Part shown: positions 9,862 through 18,777 of the stretch, piece after piece
Position numbering within the stretch: position 1 is the stretch's first letter
Layout: the number at the start of each line of letters is the position of its first letter
Assembly (NCBI GenBank): GCA_047777475.1
Contig: JBKEET010000001.1
Span: forward strand, 434,001 to 498,000
Source: Sutterella sp047777475
GTDB taxonomy: Bacteria; Pseudomonadota; Gammaproteobacteria; Burkholderiales; Burkholderiaceae_F
DNA: 64,000 nucleotides
Direction of reading: 5' to 3'
Translations under genes and position numbers: made by a program
Notes under the pieces: generated by a model
Seen by the model: the letters and a program-made list of their open reading frames with translations, nothing else
What the model was told of the DNA's origin: nothing
Databases searched by the model: none

Positions 9862-11627
9862 ATAAGATGAAGGGCCTTCGAATATGGAGGCCCTGATGTT
9901 TGCTGGGAAGGCCTGTCTTCACCCGCTATGATGAAGACGGAGAAGAGTCCGGAGCCGGATCACTGCGTCAGTTTTTTTGGAGTTTTATCTCCGTACAAAA
10001 ATTGCAGTCTCAGGCCTTCGCACCCCCAATTGCACTCTCCCGAAAGGGAAGTAGGCGCATAAGAAAATGAGTTCACTCTCGTGAATCTTAGGTGGCTGAA
10101 AGGCCCGTGCCTTTATCCGGGCGGACTCTTCGAGATCCCCACTTTTAAAAGGAGAGGATCATGAGTAAGTCTACTCGGAAACCCACCGACACGGCTACGG
10201 CAACGAACCCGCAAAACGTTGTCGAAGCCGTCTATTCATCCGCCATCGGTGTCGATGTCCACTGCGAACTTTTGGTTTGCTGCTTCCAATACATCGATGC
10301 CCATTCTTCAATTCACACGGAATTGCGCAGTTTCGGCACAAGAAGGTCGGAGCTGGAAAAGTTCGCAGGATGGTGCCGGAAATGCAGTCCGGAAACCATT
10401 GTGATGGAATCCACCGGCGTCCTTTGGAAGAGCCCGTACGCAGCTCTCGAAAGCGTCGGTTTCAACGCTTCATCGCTTACCCTCGTCAATGCCCGGGACG
10501 TTAAAGCTGCCATCGGCCGCAAAACGGATCAGCAGGATGCCCGGCGCCTGGCCGAACTGGCCAGGATGGGAACGCTGAAGAAATCGTTTATCCCTCCGCC
10601 GAATTTCCGGCTGATGCGGGAATTGGCCCGGCGCTATCAGAAACTGAAAAGCCATTACGCCTCTCACGTCAATGCCCTGCACAAACTGATGGATTCCGCA
10701 GGCTTTCGAGCCTCATCGGTATTCAGCGATATCCGCGGCACCAGCGCAACCAATATCCTGAGAGCCAAGATTTTTGGAGAAGGCAATTTTGAACAGTGCG
10801 TGGAAAATAATTCGCGCAGGCTGAGAAAAGCAACGCCCGATGAAATCATTGACGCACTTAATTTCGACCTTGATCCGTTCCTCAGAGCCCAGATCGCCGA
10901 TGAAATGCTGGCCATGGACCGAGAACTTGCGCTGGGCGAGCAGACGATGCTGCGCCTGGCAAAACTCCAGGCTCCCTATCAAAGGCAGATTGAACTGCTG
11001 AAAACGATACCGTGCATTAAAGAAACCGCTGCAAGACTCATCTTTGCCGAACTGTGCGATGACCTGAAGCAGCATTTCGACAGCTCCGAAAAGTTTTGCT
11101 CCTGGATGGGCATCTGCCCGGGGAACAACATCTCGGCCAACGTGCGCTATTCCGGCCACGCAGCCAAAGGCAACAAATGGCTGAGGCGAGTGCTGGTCGA
11201 ATGTGCCCACGGGGTGAGAATGAGCAAAAACTCACTGTCGGATCGGGTCATGGAATGGAAATTGCGGCGAGGAACTTTGCGTGCCGTAGTTGCCGCTGCC
11301 CATTTGCTCGCCAGAATCATTTACAGCATTCTGGTTTCCGGGAAAAGCTACATTCCTTACGCAACGGATAAAGTGCGGGCTTTAACCGCAAAGCGGACTC
11401 TGCAGAATGCGAAGCTCTTTGCTAAGAATGCGAATGACGAAGAGATTCGCGAAAAGATGTCAGAGGTAGCCGAAGAGATCAAAACACTCACTGGTCAAAA
11501 AGGCTCGAAGGACCAAGCGTACGAGGGTTCTGACAAGCTGATACGGCAGAGAAAACTGCTTGCAATGCTGCCCTTCCGGAGGCGGCAGGGATTTTTGTTT
11601 GCTTCTGTTTTCTCCGTCTTCATAAGA
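9862..11627 (+). mobile_element. IS110-family insertion sequence, copy 1
   Basis: About 1.77 kb, nearly identical to the element at 40844-42606. Homology between the copies covers 9857-11629. ATAAGA occurs at both edges (9862-9867 and 11622-11627), so the exact junction is ambiguous within it. Joining right to left end would give CTTCATAAGATGAAG, a palindrome. A 14-bp subterminal inverted repeat ATGAAGACGGAGAA is present at 9931-9944 and, inverted, at 11610-11623. A non-coding stretch of about 300 bases precedes the transposase. A hairpin with a T-tail lies at 11568-11597. Right of the element is the adh terminator hairpin. Confidence 0.9.
9950..10130 (+). ncRNA. Candidate bridge RNA of IS110 copy 1
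   Basis: The non-coding 5' segment can fold into stem-loops with internal loops. First: ACTGC (9962) pairs with GCAGT (10008), apex GGAG-TTTTAT-CTCC, with loop strands at 9967-9978 and 9993-10003. Then hairpin TCCC-GAAA-GGGA (10038-10049). Then an apex TTCAC/GTGAA whose flanks carry CATAAGAAA (10058-10066, identical to the right end) and ATCTTA (10085-10090, complement of TAAGAT at the left end). IS110 recombinases are known to use such RNAs, with one donor and one target loop. The RNA ends are not defined here. Confidence 0.6.
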
Positions 11628-11681
11628 AAGACGCCGCGTCCCCGAAAGGGGAGCGCGGCGAACAGAGCAGAGACAGGGTGA
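10161..11681 (+). CDS. IS110-family transposase, C-terminally frameshifted
   Basis: 506 residues. The N-terminal RuvC-like DEDD domain has D32 (AIGVDVH), E83 (IVMESTG) and D123/D126 (KTDQQDARRL). The C-terminal Tnp_20-type domain contains LIFAELCDDLKQHFDSSEKF and YSGHAAKGNKWLRR, the region that carries the catalytic serine in this family. Start follows AAGGAGAGG. Relative to the 458-residue copy 2, a CACT tandem duplication (11485-11492) shifts the frame after about residue 443. It replaces the last 15 or so residues and reads through the right end of the element into flanking DNA. The core domains are intact, so activity is possible but unproven. Confidence 0.93.
   Translation: MSKSTRKPTDTATATNPQNVVEAVYSSAIGVDVHCELLVCCFQYIDAHSSIHTELRSFGTRRSELEKFAGWCRKCSPETIVMESTGVLWKSPYAALESVGFNASSLTLVNARDVKAAIGRKTDQQDARRLAELARMGTLKKSFIPPPNFRLMRELARRYQKLKSHYASHVNALHKLMDSAGFRASSVFSDIRGTSATNILRAKIFGEGNFEQCVENNSRRLRKATPDEIIDALNFDLDPFLRAQIADEMLAMDRELALGEQTMLRLAKLQAPYQRQIELLKTIPCIKETAARLIFAELCDDLKQHFDSSEKFCSWMGICPGNNISANVRYSGHAAKGNKWLRRVLVECAHGVRMSKNSLSDRVMEWKLRRGTLRAVVAAAHLLARIIYSILVSGKSYIPYATDKVRALTAKRTLQNAKLFAKNANDEEIREKMSEVAEEIKTLTGQKGSKDQAYEGSDKLIRQRKLLAMLPFRRRQGFLFASVFSVFIRKTPRPRKGSAANRAETG
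11630..11663 (-). terminator. Terminator of the alcohol dehydrogenase gene, abutting IS copy 1
   Basis: Minus-strand hairpin: CGCCGCG..CCCC TTT GGGG..CGCGGCG, followed by TCTTTCTTAT. The IS right end joins directly at the T-tract. Confidence 0.85.
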
Positions 11682-11695
11682 TGGTTAAATGCGCA

Positions 11696-12805
11696 TCAGG
11701 CGGCCGCGGCCTCGGCCAGGGCCTTGCGGCCGAGCTCGTCGGCCTTCAGGATGGCGGCCCTGAAGCCTTCGCGGGTGGTCTCGCGGTAGCCCGTCTTCCA
11801 TTCGTTGACGGACGGGGCCTTGTCGAGCAGCTTGTCGAGGTCGGAGACCTTCACGTCGACCTGGGCGAGCGTGACCGGCAGGCCAACCTTCATGTTGAAT
11901 TTCAGCAGCCTGTCGAGCAGCTCGAACTGCTCGTCGTAGGCGCACTGGACCAGGTTGCCGAAGGAGACGATTTCGCCGTGCAGGTGCTTGTGCGTGGCGG
12001 GGATCACCGTAGCGGCGTTGTAGAAGCAGTGCGCGAGCGCCGAGTTGTAGTAGTACTCCTTGCTCGAAGTGAGGTTGGAGACGATGCCCGTCGAGACGAT
12101 GATGTCGAGCACCACTTCCTTGAAGTCGTCGCTCATGCGGTTGTTCTTGAAGTCGTCAAGCGCCTTGGCGCCGTACTTGAGCAGCGGCTCCTGGCAGGCG
12201 AGCGCCAGCGTCGCGCCGAGCAGCGGCGTGTGGAAGAGATCGCGGTTCTTCGTGGCGTAAAGGACTTCGAGCTGTTTCGAGAGCGCGTCGCCGATGCCGG
12301 CCCAGAACAGCCTTTCCGGGCTGTCCAGAATGACCGTGGTGTTGATGAAGCAGTGCGCGGCGCAGCTCTTCATGACGTGGTAGTGGTTCAGGCTGCCGTC
12401 GTTGTTGTAGATCACGGCCAGCGCCGACACGGGGGCGCAGTTGGAGGCCACCGTCGGGCAGGTCATGACGGTCTTGCCCATCATGTCCGCGGCGCATTTC
12501 ACCGTGTCGCAGGCGCGGCCGCCGCCCACGCCGAACAGGATGTCGGCTTCCTTGACGCCCGGGCGCTCCATGATCTTGTTCACGTTGTCCATCGTGGAAT
12601 CGTGGCCGTAGACGCAGAGGTCGGTGACGGTGGCGCCCGCCTTCTTCAGCGCAGCGAGCAGGGGCTCCTTGGCTTTCTTCAGAGCCGTTTCGCCGCCGAT
12701 GACTGCTACCTTGTGACCGTAGGGGCGGATGACATCGCCGATCAGGTCGTACGCCTGGGGGCCGACGGAGTAATGGGGCAGATCGAGCGTGTAGTTGGTA
12801 GCCAT
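11696..12805 (-). CDS. Iron-containing alcohol/hydroxyacid dehydrogenase (GldA/YbdH-like)
   Basis: 369 residues from ATG 12805, chosen for AAAGGA 9 bases upstream; an open frame extends further but its residues are unrelated. The N-terminal NAD(P) fold shows YGHKVAVIGGETAL and ILFGVGGGRACDTVK (about residues 85-100), the GGG pattern of the family. The C-terminal helical domain has SNLTSSKEYYYNSALAHCFYNA and the metal-site histidines in ATHKHLHGEIVSFG. Glycerol dehydrogenase-like enzymes with this make-up oxidise polyols or reduce hydroxyketones or 2-oxoacids in the cytoplasm. Substrate cannot be told from sequence. It is a single-gene unit with its own terminator. Confidence 0.85.
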   Translation of the reverse strand: MATNYTLDLPHYSVGPQAYDLIGDVIRPYGHKVAVIGGETALKKAKEPLLAALKKAGATVTDLCVYGHDSTMDNVNKIMERPGVKEADILFGVGGGRACDTVKCAADMMGKTVMTCPTVASNCAPVSALAVIYNNDGSLNHYHVMKSCAAHCFINTTVILDSPERLFWAGIGDALSKQLEVLYATKNRDLFHTPLLGATLALACQEPLLKYGAKALDDFKNNRMSDDFKEVVLDIIVSTGIVSNLTSSKEYYYNSALAHCFYNAATVIPATHKHLHGEIVSFGNLVQCAYDEQFELLDRLLKFNMKVGLPVTLAQVDVKVSDLDKLLDKAPSVNEWKTGYRETTREGFRAAILKADELGRKALAEAAAA

Positions 12806-13048
12806 GGGTTTTGGTCCTTTGAAATTTATGAAAAAAAGCGTGAAATCTTCGTTTCTGCGGAAGAATTTCACTGCGGATTTCTAAATTTTTGCACGCTAAC
12901 TCGTTGTTAGGAAAGCATTATGATCAGCAAAAAAGCCTATACTGCGTGCGGTTTGTCATGTATTGCAGATTTTTTTGCAAAAGCGAAGGAAGCACTTCAG
13001 CGGCGCATTCGCTACACTCTGCGGCAGGATTTTTTCTGAAATACATTG

Positions 13049-13612
13049 ATGGCTAAGAAAATTTCAGACGGCGCGGACGTCCTGCTCCGGGGCTTCCCGC
13101 CGCTCGTCGGTCCCAAGCCGCTCGCGCTCATCCTCGGCAGCATGCCGAGCGAGGCGTCGCTGCGCGCCGGGCGCTACTACGCCTTTCGCTCGAACCGCTT
13201 CTGGCCGATGCTCGCCGCGCTCTTCCCCGGCGAGGGCGCGGCGCTCACGGACGGGGACTTCTCGCTTCGCTACGCCGCGCTCGGGCGGCTGCATATCGCG
13301 CTCTGGGACACGATCGGCGTGTGCCGCCGCGCGGGGAGCCTCGACAGCGCCATACGCGACGCCGTGCCCAACGACGTCGCGGGGCTGCTGCGCTCGGCGC
13401 CCTCCGTCCGCGCCGTGCTGCTCAACGGCCGCAAGAGCGAAAGCATGTGGAAAAAGTGCGCCGAGGAGAGCGTGCTGGCGCTCCGGCCCGACATCCGGAT
13501 TTTTTCGCTTCCGTCGACCAGCCCCGCCAATGCGGCCGTGCATTTTGACGCCCTTGCGCGGCGCTGGGGAGAAGCTTTCGCGGCGGCCGGCTGCCTAAAA
13601 AATAGGCAATGA
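13049..13612 (+). CDS. DNA-deoxyinosine glycosylase (UDG superfamily)
   Basis: 187 residues from ATG 13049 (a TTG one codon earlier is possible). Motif 1 ILGSMPSEASLRAGRYYAF near residue 28 and the following RSNRFWPML are hallmarks of the HDG/family 6 branch. This branch removes hypoxanthine (deaminated adenine), sometimes uracil, from DNA. Motif 2 appears as LPSTSPANA near residue 155. The fold is a compact Rossmann-like UDG fold with no extra domain. It stands alone between a dehydrogenase and an M20 peptidase gene; no operon is evident. Confidence 0.88.
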   Translation: MAKKISDGADVLLRGFPPLVGPKPLALILGSMPSEASLRAGRYYAFRSNRFWPMLAALFPGEGAALTDGDFSLRYAALGRLHIALWDTIGVCRRAGSLDSAIRDAVPNDVAGLLRSAPSVRAVLLNGRKSESMWKKCAEESVLALRPDIRIFSLPSTSPANAAVHFDALARRWGEAFAAAGCLKNRQ

Positions 13613-13644
13613 AAATTTTCCATGCAGTTTCGGAACATGGGAAG

Positions 13645-13653
13645 TTATCCACA
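13645..13653 (+). promoter_or_regulatory. Isolated perfect DnaA box
   Basis: TTATCCACA matches the strict DnaA box consensus. It lies in a 223-base intergenic region; a weaker TTATACAG follows at about 13657. No cluster of boxes or AT-rich unwinding element is seen, so this is not taken as an origin. Confidence 0.4.
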
Positions 13654-13835
13654 GATTTATACAGAGAAAATGTGAGCAATTCCTTCAAATGTGTCGCTTG
13701 AGGATGCAAATTCACTCCAAAACGTTGACTGAGGGAATTCTCCATACGCAATTGTCCCTAGAGCTTGTTACACTTCTCCGAGTTTGAAAGGCGCCCCGCG
13801 GGGACGCCGCTTAGCACTGAATTAAGGAGAATGGA

Positions 13836-15089
13836 ATGAGCAAGCCTGCACTGGACGAAGGGATGAAGGCGCGCATCGCGCACCTGAGGGCCGATGAGCG
13901 CGTGAAGAAGGCGCTTTCGCTCTGCGAGGAGGAGGCCGACAAGGCCATGGCCGAGCAGGTGCACATCGCCGAAATCGAATCTCCGACGTTCGCCGAGCAG
14001 GCGAGGGGCGAGGAGATCGCCCGCCTGATGCGCGAGTACGGCCTCACCGACGTGAAGCACGAAGCCTCGGGCAACGTCGTCGGCCGCCGCCCCGGCACGG
14101 GCAATGGTCCGGTCCTTGCGATCGCCGCCCATCTCGACACGGTGTTCCCGGCGGGCACGAACCTCAAGGTCCGCCATGAGGGCGACCGCTACTACGGCCC
14201 GGGCATCGGCGACAACGCCTCCGGCCTGCGCTCGATGCTTCAGGTCCTGCGCGCGCTCAACGAAGCGGGCGTCGAGACCGACGGCGACATCCTTTTCGTC
14301 GGCACGGTCGGCGAAGAGGGCAACGGCGACATCCGCGGCTCCAAGGCGCTCTTTGACGGCTCGCGCCGCATCGACGGCTTCATGGCGCTCGACATGGCCG
14401 ACGTCTACACGGTGCAGAACGGGGCCACGGGCGCGCACCGCTGGCGCATCAGCATCGACGGCGAGGGCGGCCACTCCTACATCGACTACGGCAAGACGCC
14501 GTCGGCCATTCACGCGATGTGCCGCGCCGGCGCACTGATCGCCGACCTCGAGCTCCCGAAGGACCCGAAGACCACCTACACGATCGGCACCATCAAGGGC
14601 GGCACGACGGTCAACACGATCGCCGCGCACTGCGAGGTGGACGTCGACATGCGCAGCGTCGACCTGCCCACGCTCGATAAGCTCGAGAAGACGGTTCTCG
14701 CCGCCTTCGACAAGGCCGTGGCGCTCGAGAACGCTCACTGGAAGGAAGCCGACGCCGAGCACCAGCTCAAGATCACCAAGACCCAGATCGGCAACCGCCC
14801 CGCCGGCATGCGCCCGGACAACTGCCCGGCCGTGCAGGCCGCGCTCGGCGCGATGGACTCGCTCGGCCTTGAAGCGAAGACCGTGAAGCCGAGCTCGACC
14901 GACGCCAACAAGCCGATGTCGCTCAACATCCCGTCGACCTGCATCGGCACGGGCGGCGTGACCTGCAACGAGCACAGCCTGAAGGAATACTTCATCGCCG
15001 ACCGCATCTGGCTCGGCCCGCAGACGGCACTGCTCGCCGCGCTCGCGATGGTCGGCCTCAAGGGCGAAAAGGGCGCGCTCGCCAAGTAA
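13836..15089 (+). CDS. M20-family metallopeptidase (PepT-like)
   Basis: 417 residues. Metal ligands of the M20/M25/M40 fold are visible in order: AAHLDTVFP (His-x-Asp, near residue 104), GIGDNASGL (Asp, near 130), GEEGNGD (catalytic Glu and ligand, near 165), FMALDMADVY (Asp) and NEHSLKEYF (C-terminal His, near 385). An inserted lid/dimerisation domain (GGHSYIDYGKTPSAIHAM) follows the first half. No signal peptide is present, so it is probably a cytoplasmic aminopeptidase acting on di- or tripeptides. AAGGAG precedes the ATG. The nearby peptide importer and carboxypeptidase fit a peptide-using lifestyle. Exact substrate is unknown. Confidence 0.87.
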   Translation: MSKPALDEGMKARIAHLRADERVKKALSLCEEEADKAMAEQVHIAEIESPTFAEQARGEEIARLMREYGLTDVKHEASGNVVGRRPGTGNGPVLAIAAHLDTVFPAGTNLKVRHEGDRYYGPGIGDNASGLRSMLQVLRALNEAGVETDGDILFVGTVGEEGNGDIRGSKALFDGSRRIDGFMALDMADVYTVQNGATGAHRWRISIDGEGGHSYIDYGKTPSAIHAMCRAGALIADLELPKDPKTTYTIGTIKGGTTVNTIAAHCEVDVDMRSVDLPTLDKLEKTVLAAFDKAVALENAHWKEADAEHQLKITKTQIGNRPAGMRPDNCPAVQAALGAMDSLGLEAKTVKPSSTDANKPMSLNIPSTCIGTGGVTCNEHSLKEYFIADRIWLGPQTALLAALAMVGLKGEKGALAK

Positions 15090-15120
15090 CGCAGCCCGAT
15101 AAAAAACCGAACTCACCTGG

Positions 15121-15167
15121 GAGGCGCTCCGTCCGAAAGCTTTTTCGGGCGGGACGCCTCTTTTTTA
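15121..15167 (+). terminator. Terminator after the M20 peptidase gene
   Basis: Long stem starting GAGGCG (15121) and closing CGCCTC (15160), with inner pairing CCGTCCGAAA / TTTCGGGCGG, followed by six T. Confidence 0.9.
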
Positions 15168-15240
15168 TAAAGGTTCGCCCCGGAGCGCGCTTGGGTAAAC
15201 TTGAGCCCATCCGCGTGCTTTTACCTTTTCGTTCTGCCCA

Positions 15241-18200
15241 ATGATCCAAACGGTTTATTCCAACAGCTACGAAGTGCTCCGCGAGGTGCTTCTCAGCAAT
15301 ATGCGCTCGCTCCGGTTCGAGGGCGGCGAGGGGCCTTTCGGCCGCTCCTCCGCCTTCGAGACTGTGCCCGTCGTCGTTCCGACGCTCGGCGTCAAGACCG
15401 ACCTGCAGAGGGCGATCGCCGAGCGCGAGGGCGTCTGCGCCGGCATCGATTTCCTGACGCTTGCGAAATGGTTTTCGATTTTCGCGGGTGAACCGCGGGG
15501 ATCGGTCACGGGCGGCGACACCGACTGGCTTATTTGGAGCGTGCTCTCCGAAGACGGTCCCGGAAGCTTTCGCAGCGAACCCGGGCACGAGCGCATCCGC
15601 GACTATCTGAAGGGCAAGGACGAACTCGGCGTCTTTGCGCTCGCGCAGCGCATCAGCCGGCTGTTCGTCGTTTACGCCACGTACCGCTTCGACTGGACGC
15701 TGCTTTGGACGGGCCGCATCAAGCCTGATGTGCTGCAAAAGGGCGAGCTCGAAAAGCTCTCGTCGCACGCCGACTATATTTGGCAGCGCGACCTGTGGCG
15801 GCGCCTCGCGTCGATGGGCGGGAAGTGGCGCGCATCGGGCTTTTTCAGCCGCTTTCCGGAAGCCGTCGAGCGGCTTCGCCATGCGCCCGCAGACGCCGAG
15901 GTCGAGCTTTCGCCCGGCCGGCGGATCCGCATTCCGGACGAGCTGCACGTTTTTGCGCCGTTCACCGTCGCGCCGCTGATGCTCCCGCTCCTCAAGGCCT
16001 ACGAGCATTCCGGCCGCACCGTCTGGCTCTACCTCCTGAACCCGTGCTCCGAATACTGGTTCGAGCTCGTGCCGAAGTCGCTTTTCGACTGGCGCCGCTT
16101 TGCGGGCGGCGAGGGGAGCGCCGGGCACCCGCTCCTTGAAGCCGACGGCATGAGCACGCGCGCCAACATTGACCGCCTCTGGCGCTTCACCGCTTCGCCC
16201 GACACCGGCGCGGAGCTCGGCGAAGAGGGATTCAGGCCGCAGGAAGACGCCGAAAAGGGCGAGGAGCGCGGCATCTTTCCCGAGCGCTCCGCGCTTAAGG
16301 AACTCTCGGGCCGCCTGCAGGAACTGCGCGCCGAGACGCGCACGGCCGCCAAGGCCTATTACATCGAGGCGCGCGATCCGGCGCTGCTGCGGCTCGTGCA
16401 GGATTCGATCCTGCTGCTCGAGCCCGATATCCGGCGGCTTCCCGCCTTTGCGCAGACGGGGGCCGGCGGCATCCTCGGGCTGCTCGAAAAGGGCGACGAT
16501 TCGCTCACCTTCGCCGCGGCGCCGACGCCGACGCGCGAGCTCGAGGCATTGGCCGACTGGCTGCAGAAGCTCTTCCGGGAGAATCCCGACATCCGTCCTT
16601 CCGACGTGCTTGTCGCCGCGCCCGACATTGCTTCGGTAGCGGCCCTGGTCGACAAGGTGTTCGGGAGCCTTCCCGAGGGACAGCGCATTGCCTGGCGCCT
16701 GGCGGGCCTCAGCAGCCTCGATGCGGATCCCGCCTCGCGGGCCCTCATCGGGCTTGCGGACCTCATCGCCGGGCGCGCGCCCCGCGAAGACTTCATTGAC
16801 TGGCTCTCGCTCCCGCTCGTCGGCGAGCGCTTTTCGCTCACCGCGGACGACCTCGTCACGGCGGAGAGCTGGCTCTCGAGCGCAGGCTACCGCTTCGGGC
16901 TTTCGCCCGCGCATCTCCTAGCGATCGACGCCGAAACCTTCGGCAAGGTGCAGGAGAACACGCTCTCGCGCGCGATCGAGCGCCTGGCGCTCGGCGCGGC
17001 GTTCCCCGACAGCGAAATCCGGCCGGTGGGCGACACGGTGCCCGCCAAGGGCACGGAGACGGGATCGTTCACCGGAGCGGGCGAGCAGCCTGAGCTCCTC
17101 TGCGCGCTCGCGCGCATCGCCGACTGTCTCGAGCGACTTCGCGCCGAGGCCTCCGAAAAGGCCGGCGCGGCCTATTGGCAGGGCTGGGCGGCGCAGGCGA
17201 TCGACCTGCTCCTCCCCGACGAGAACGCCGGGCACGACTACGGCGAGCTTCGCCGGGCGCTTGCCGAACTTTCCGACGACATGGCGGCCGCGGGCGATCC
17301 GCAGGTGAGCTTCCGGCTTTTCATGGGGGCGCTTGCCGGCAAGCTCGGCACGGTCCGCGGAGGCGGTTCGGCGAGCAACGCCGTCACTTTCACGAGCATG
17401 GAGCAGCTCCGCTCGCTGCCCTTCAAGGCCGTGGCAATCATCGGGCTCAACAGCGACTCGGCCTTCCCGGGCACGAGCCGGCGCGAGGAGTTCGACCTCA
17501 CGGCCGCGGCGCCGCGCCGCGGCGACCGCGACAGCCGCGTCAACAACCGCAACGTTTTCCTCGACGCGCTGCTCTCGGCGCGCCGCAAGCTGCGCATTTC
17601 TTATGTCTGCGGCACCGGGCAGGGCGCCGATGCGAGGGAGCCTTCGATCGTCGTGCAAGAACTGAGGGACTGGCTGCTGGGCTTCGCGGCCGACCGCTCG
17701 GAGCGCCGCCGCGCTGCCGCGCTCCTGACCGAGCCGATCACGCTCAACGCTTTCTCGAAGCGAAACTTTACGGGCGCCAAACCCGCAAGCCACAGCCCGG
17801 CCATGCTCGAGGCCGTGAAGGAAGCGGACAGGGAAAACTACAGCCGCCCCGTGCAGCCGTTCGCCGACGGCGAACCGCACACGGAGCAGGGCACCGTGCC
17901 GTTTGCCGAAATCATGCGCTGGTGGCGCAATCCCTCGGCCGAGCGGCTCGCCGCGGTCGGCGTGCGCCTTTACGTCCCGGAGGAATCTTCGGACGAAGGA
18001 CTGATGCCCGAAGGGGCGGGGCTCGCCTCCTGGCAGCGCGTCACCGATGCAGAGGAGGCCGCGCTCGCCGGCAAGGCGGAGGACATCGAGAAAAACTGGC
18101 TCGCCAATCCGCTTATGGGCGCACAGGGCGTGCGCGAGTGGGCCGTGAGGGACGACCTCGCGCTCGGCCGGAACATGGCCGCCAAGGTGCGCGAGCTTGC

Positions 18201-18777
18201 GGAGGGGCTCACGCCGCTTCGCGATCGCCAAATAGAATATCCGATAGGGAATGAATTTAAGATTACGCACACGCTCACGCGTCTCTTCGATGCGGGCGGC
18301 GGCAGGGTGCGGCTGATCCGCACCACCGCTTCGAAAGCCGATTCGCCTGCGATGATCCGGCCGCTTGCGGAATATGCGCTTGCCGCCGCCGCACTCGGCG
18401 GCACGGCGGAGATGACGGTCGTGCTGCGACCCGGTGCGGACGCGGAAAACCGCGACGAGCCGGCTGTCGCTCTATTGGCTGGCCTTTCGCAGGCGCAGGC
18501 CGCCGGCCTTGTCGAAACGCTCGCCCGCGTGTGGGCGAGGCGCGCGGGCGCCCGGCTCCTCAATGCCCGGCGCATCCGGGGCGAGACACAGATATCGCCC
18601 GAGGACGCCGTCGTCTGGCGCGGGCGCGACACCGAGGACGGTCTCGACGGGACCAAGAAGTTCGGCGATGCGCTTTCTTCGCTGATCAAGGCGTTCATCG
18701 AAGGCGGCAGCACGGAGGAGGCGCTCGCTCTTTTTGAAGAGCGTGCCCGCGGGCTTGCGCAGGGAGAAACGGCATGA
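15241..18777 (+). CDS. recC: RecBCD subunit RecC
   Basis: 1178 residues. RecC holds the Chi-recognition channel and splits the two strands in the RecBCD helicase-nuclease. Seen: N-terminal VVVPTLGVKTDLQRAIAERE and GICAGIDF-like start, RISRLFVVYATYRFDW, the helicase-like second domain containing PTRELEALADWLQKLF and FTSMEQLRSLPFKAVAIIGL (a degenerate UvrD-type block), and FPGTSRREEFDLTA typical of RecC. The degenerate motifs fit loss of ATPase activity in RecC. The stop overlaps the recB start by 4 bases. Neighbours recB and recD make the identity secure. Confidence 0.95.
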   Translation: MIQTVYSNSYEVLREVLLSNMRSLRFEGGEGPFGRSSAFETVPVVVPTLGVKTDLQRAIAEREGVCAGIDFLTLAKWFSIFAGEPRGSVTGGDTDWLIWSVLSEDGPGSFRSEPGHERIRDYLKGKDELGVFALAQRISRLFVVYATYRFDWTLLWTGRIKPDVLQKGELEKLSSHADYIWQRDLWRRLASMGGKWRASGFFSRFPEAVERLRHAPADAEVELSPGRRIRIPDELHVFAPFTVAPLMLPLLKAYEHSGRTVWLYLLNPCSEYWFELVPKSLFDWRRFAGGEGSAGHPLLEADGMSTRANIDRLWRFTASPDTGAELGEEGFRPQEDAEKGEERGIFPERSALKELSGRLQELRAETRTAAKAYYIEARDPALLRLVQDSILLLEPDIRRLPAFAQTGAGGILGLLEKGDDSLTFAAAPTPTRELEALADWLQKLFRENPDIRPSDVLVAAPDIASVAALVDKVFGSLPEGQRIAWRLAGLSSLDADPASRALIGLADLIAGRAPREDFIDWLSLPLVGERFSLTADDLVTAESWLSSAGYRFGLSPAHLLAIDAETFGKVQENTLSRAIERLALGAAFPDSEIRPVGDTVPAKGTETGSFTGAGEQPELLCALARIADCLERLRAEASEKAGAAYWQGWAAQAIDLLLPDENAGHDYGELRRALAELSDDMAAAGDPQVSFRLFMGALAGKLGTVRGGGSASNAVTFTSMEQLRSLPFKAVAIIGLNSDSAFPGTSRREEFDLTAAAPRRGDRDSRVNNRNVFLDALLSARRKLRISYVCGTGQGADAREPSIVVQELRDWLLGFAADRSERRRAAALLTEPITLNAFSKRNFTGAKPASHSPAMLEAVKEADRENYSRPVQPFADGEPHTEQGTVPFAEIMRWWRNPSAERLAAVGVRLYVPEESSDEGLMPEGAGLASWQRVTDAEEAALAGKAEDIEKNWLANPLMGAQGVREWAVRDDLALGRNMAAKVRELAEGLTPLRDRQIEYPIGNEFKITHTLTRLFDAGGGRVRLIRTTASKADSPAMIRPLAEYALAAAALGGTAEMTVVLRPGADAENRDEPAVALLAGLSQAQAAGLVETLARVWARRAGARLLNARRIRGETQISPEDAVVWRGRDTEDGLDGTKKFGDALSSLIKAFIEGGSTEEALALFEERARGLAQGETA

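Noticed and set aside
13613..13835. Possible replication origin around the DnaA box
   Set aside because: Only one perfect box and no dnaA, dnaN or AT-rich unwinding element nearby.
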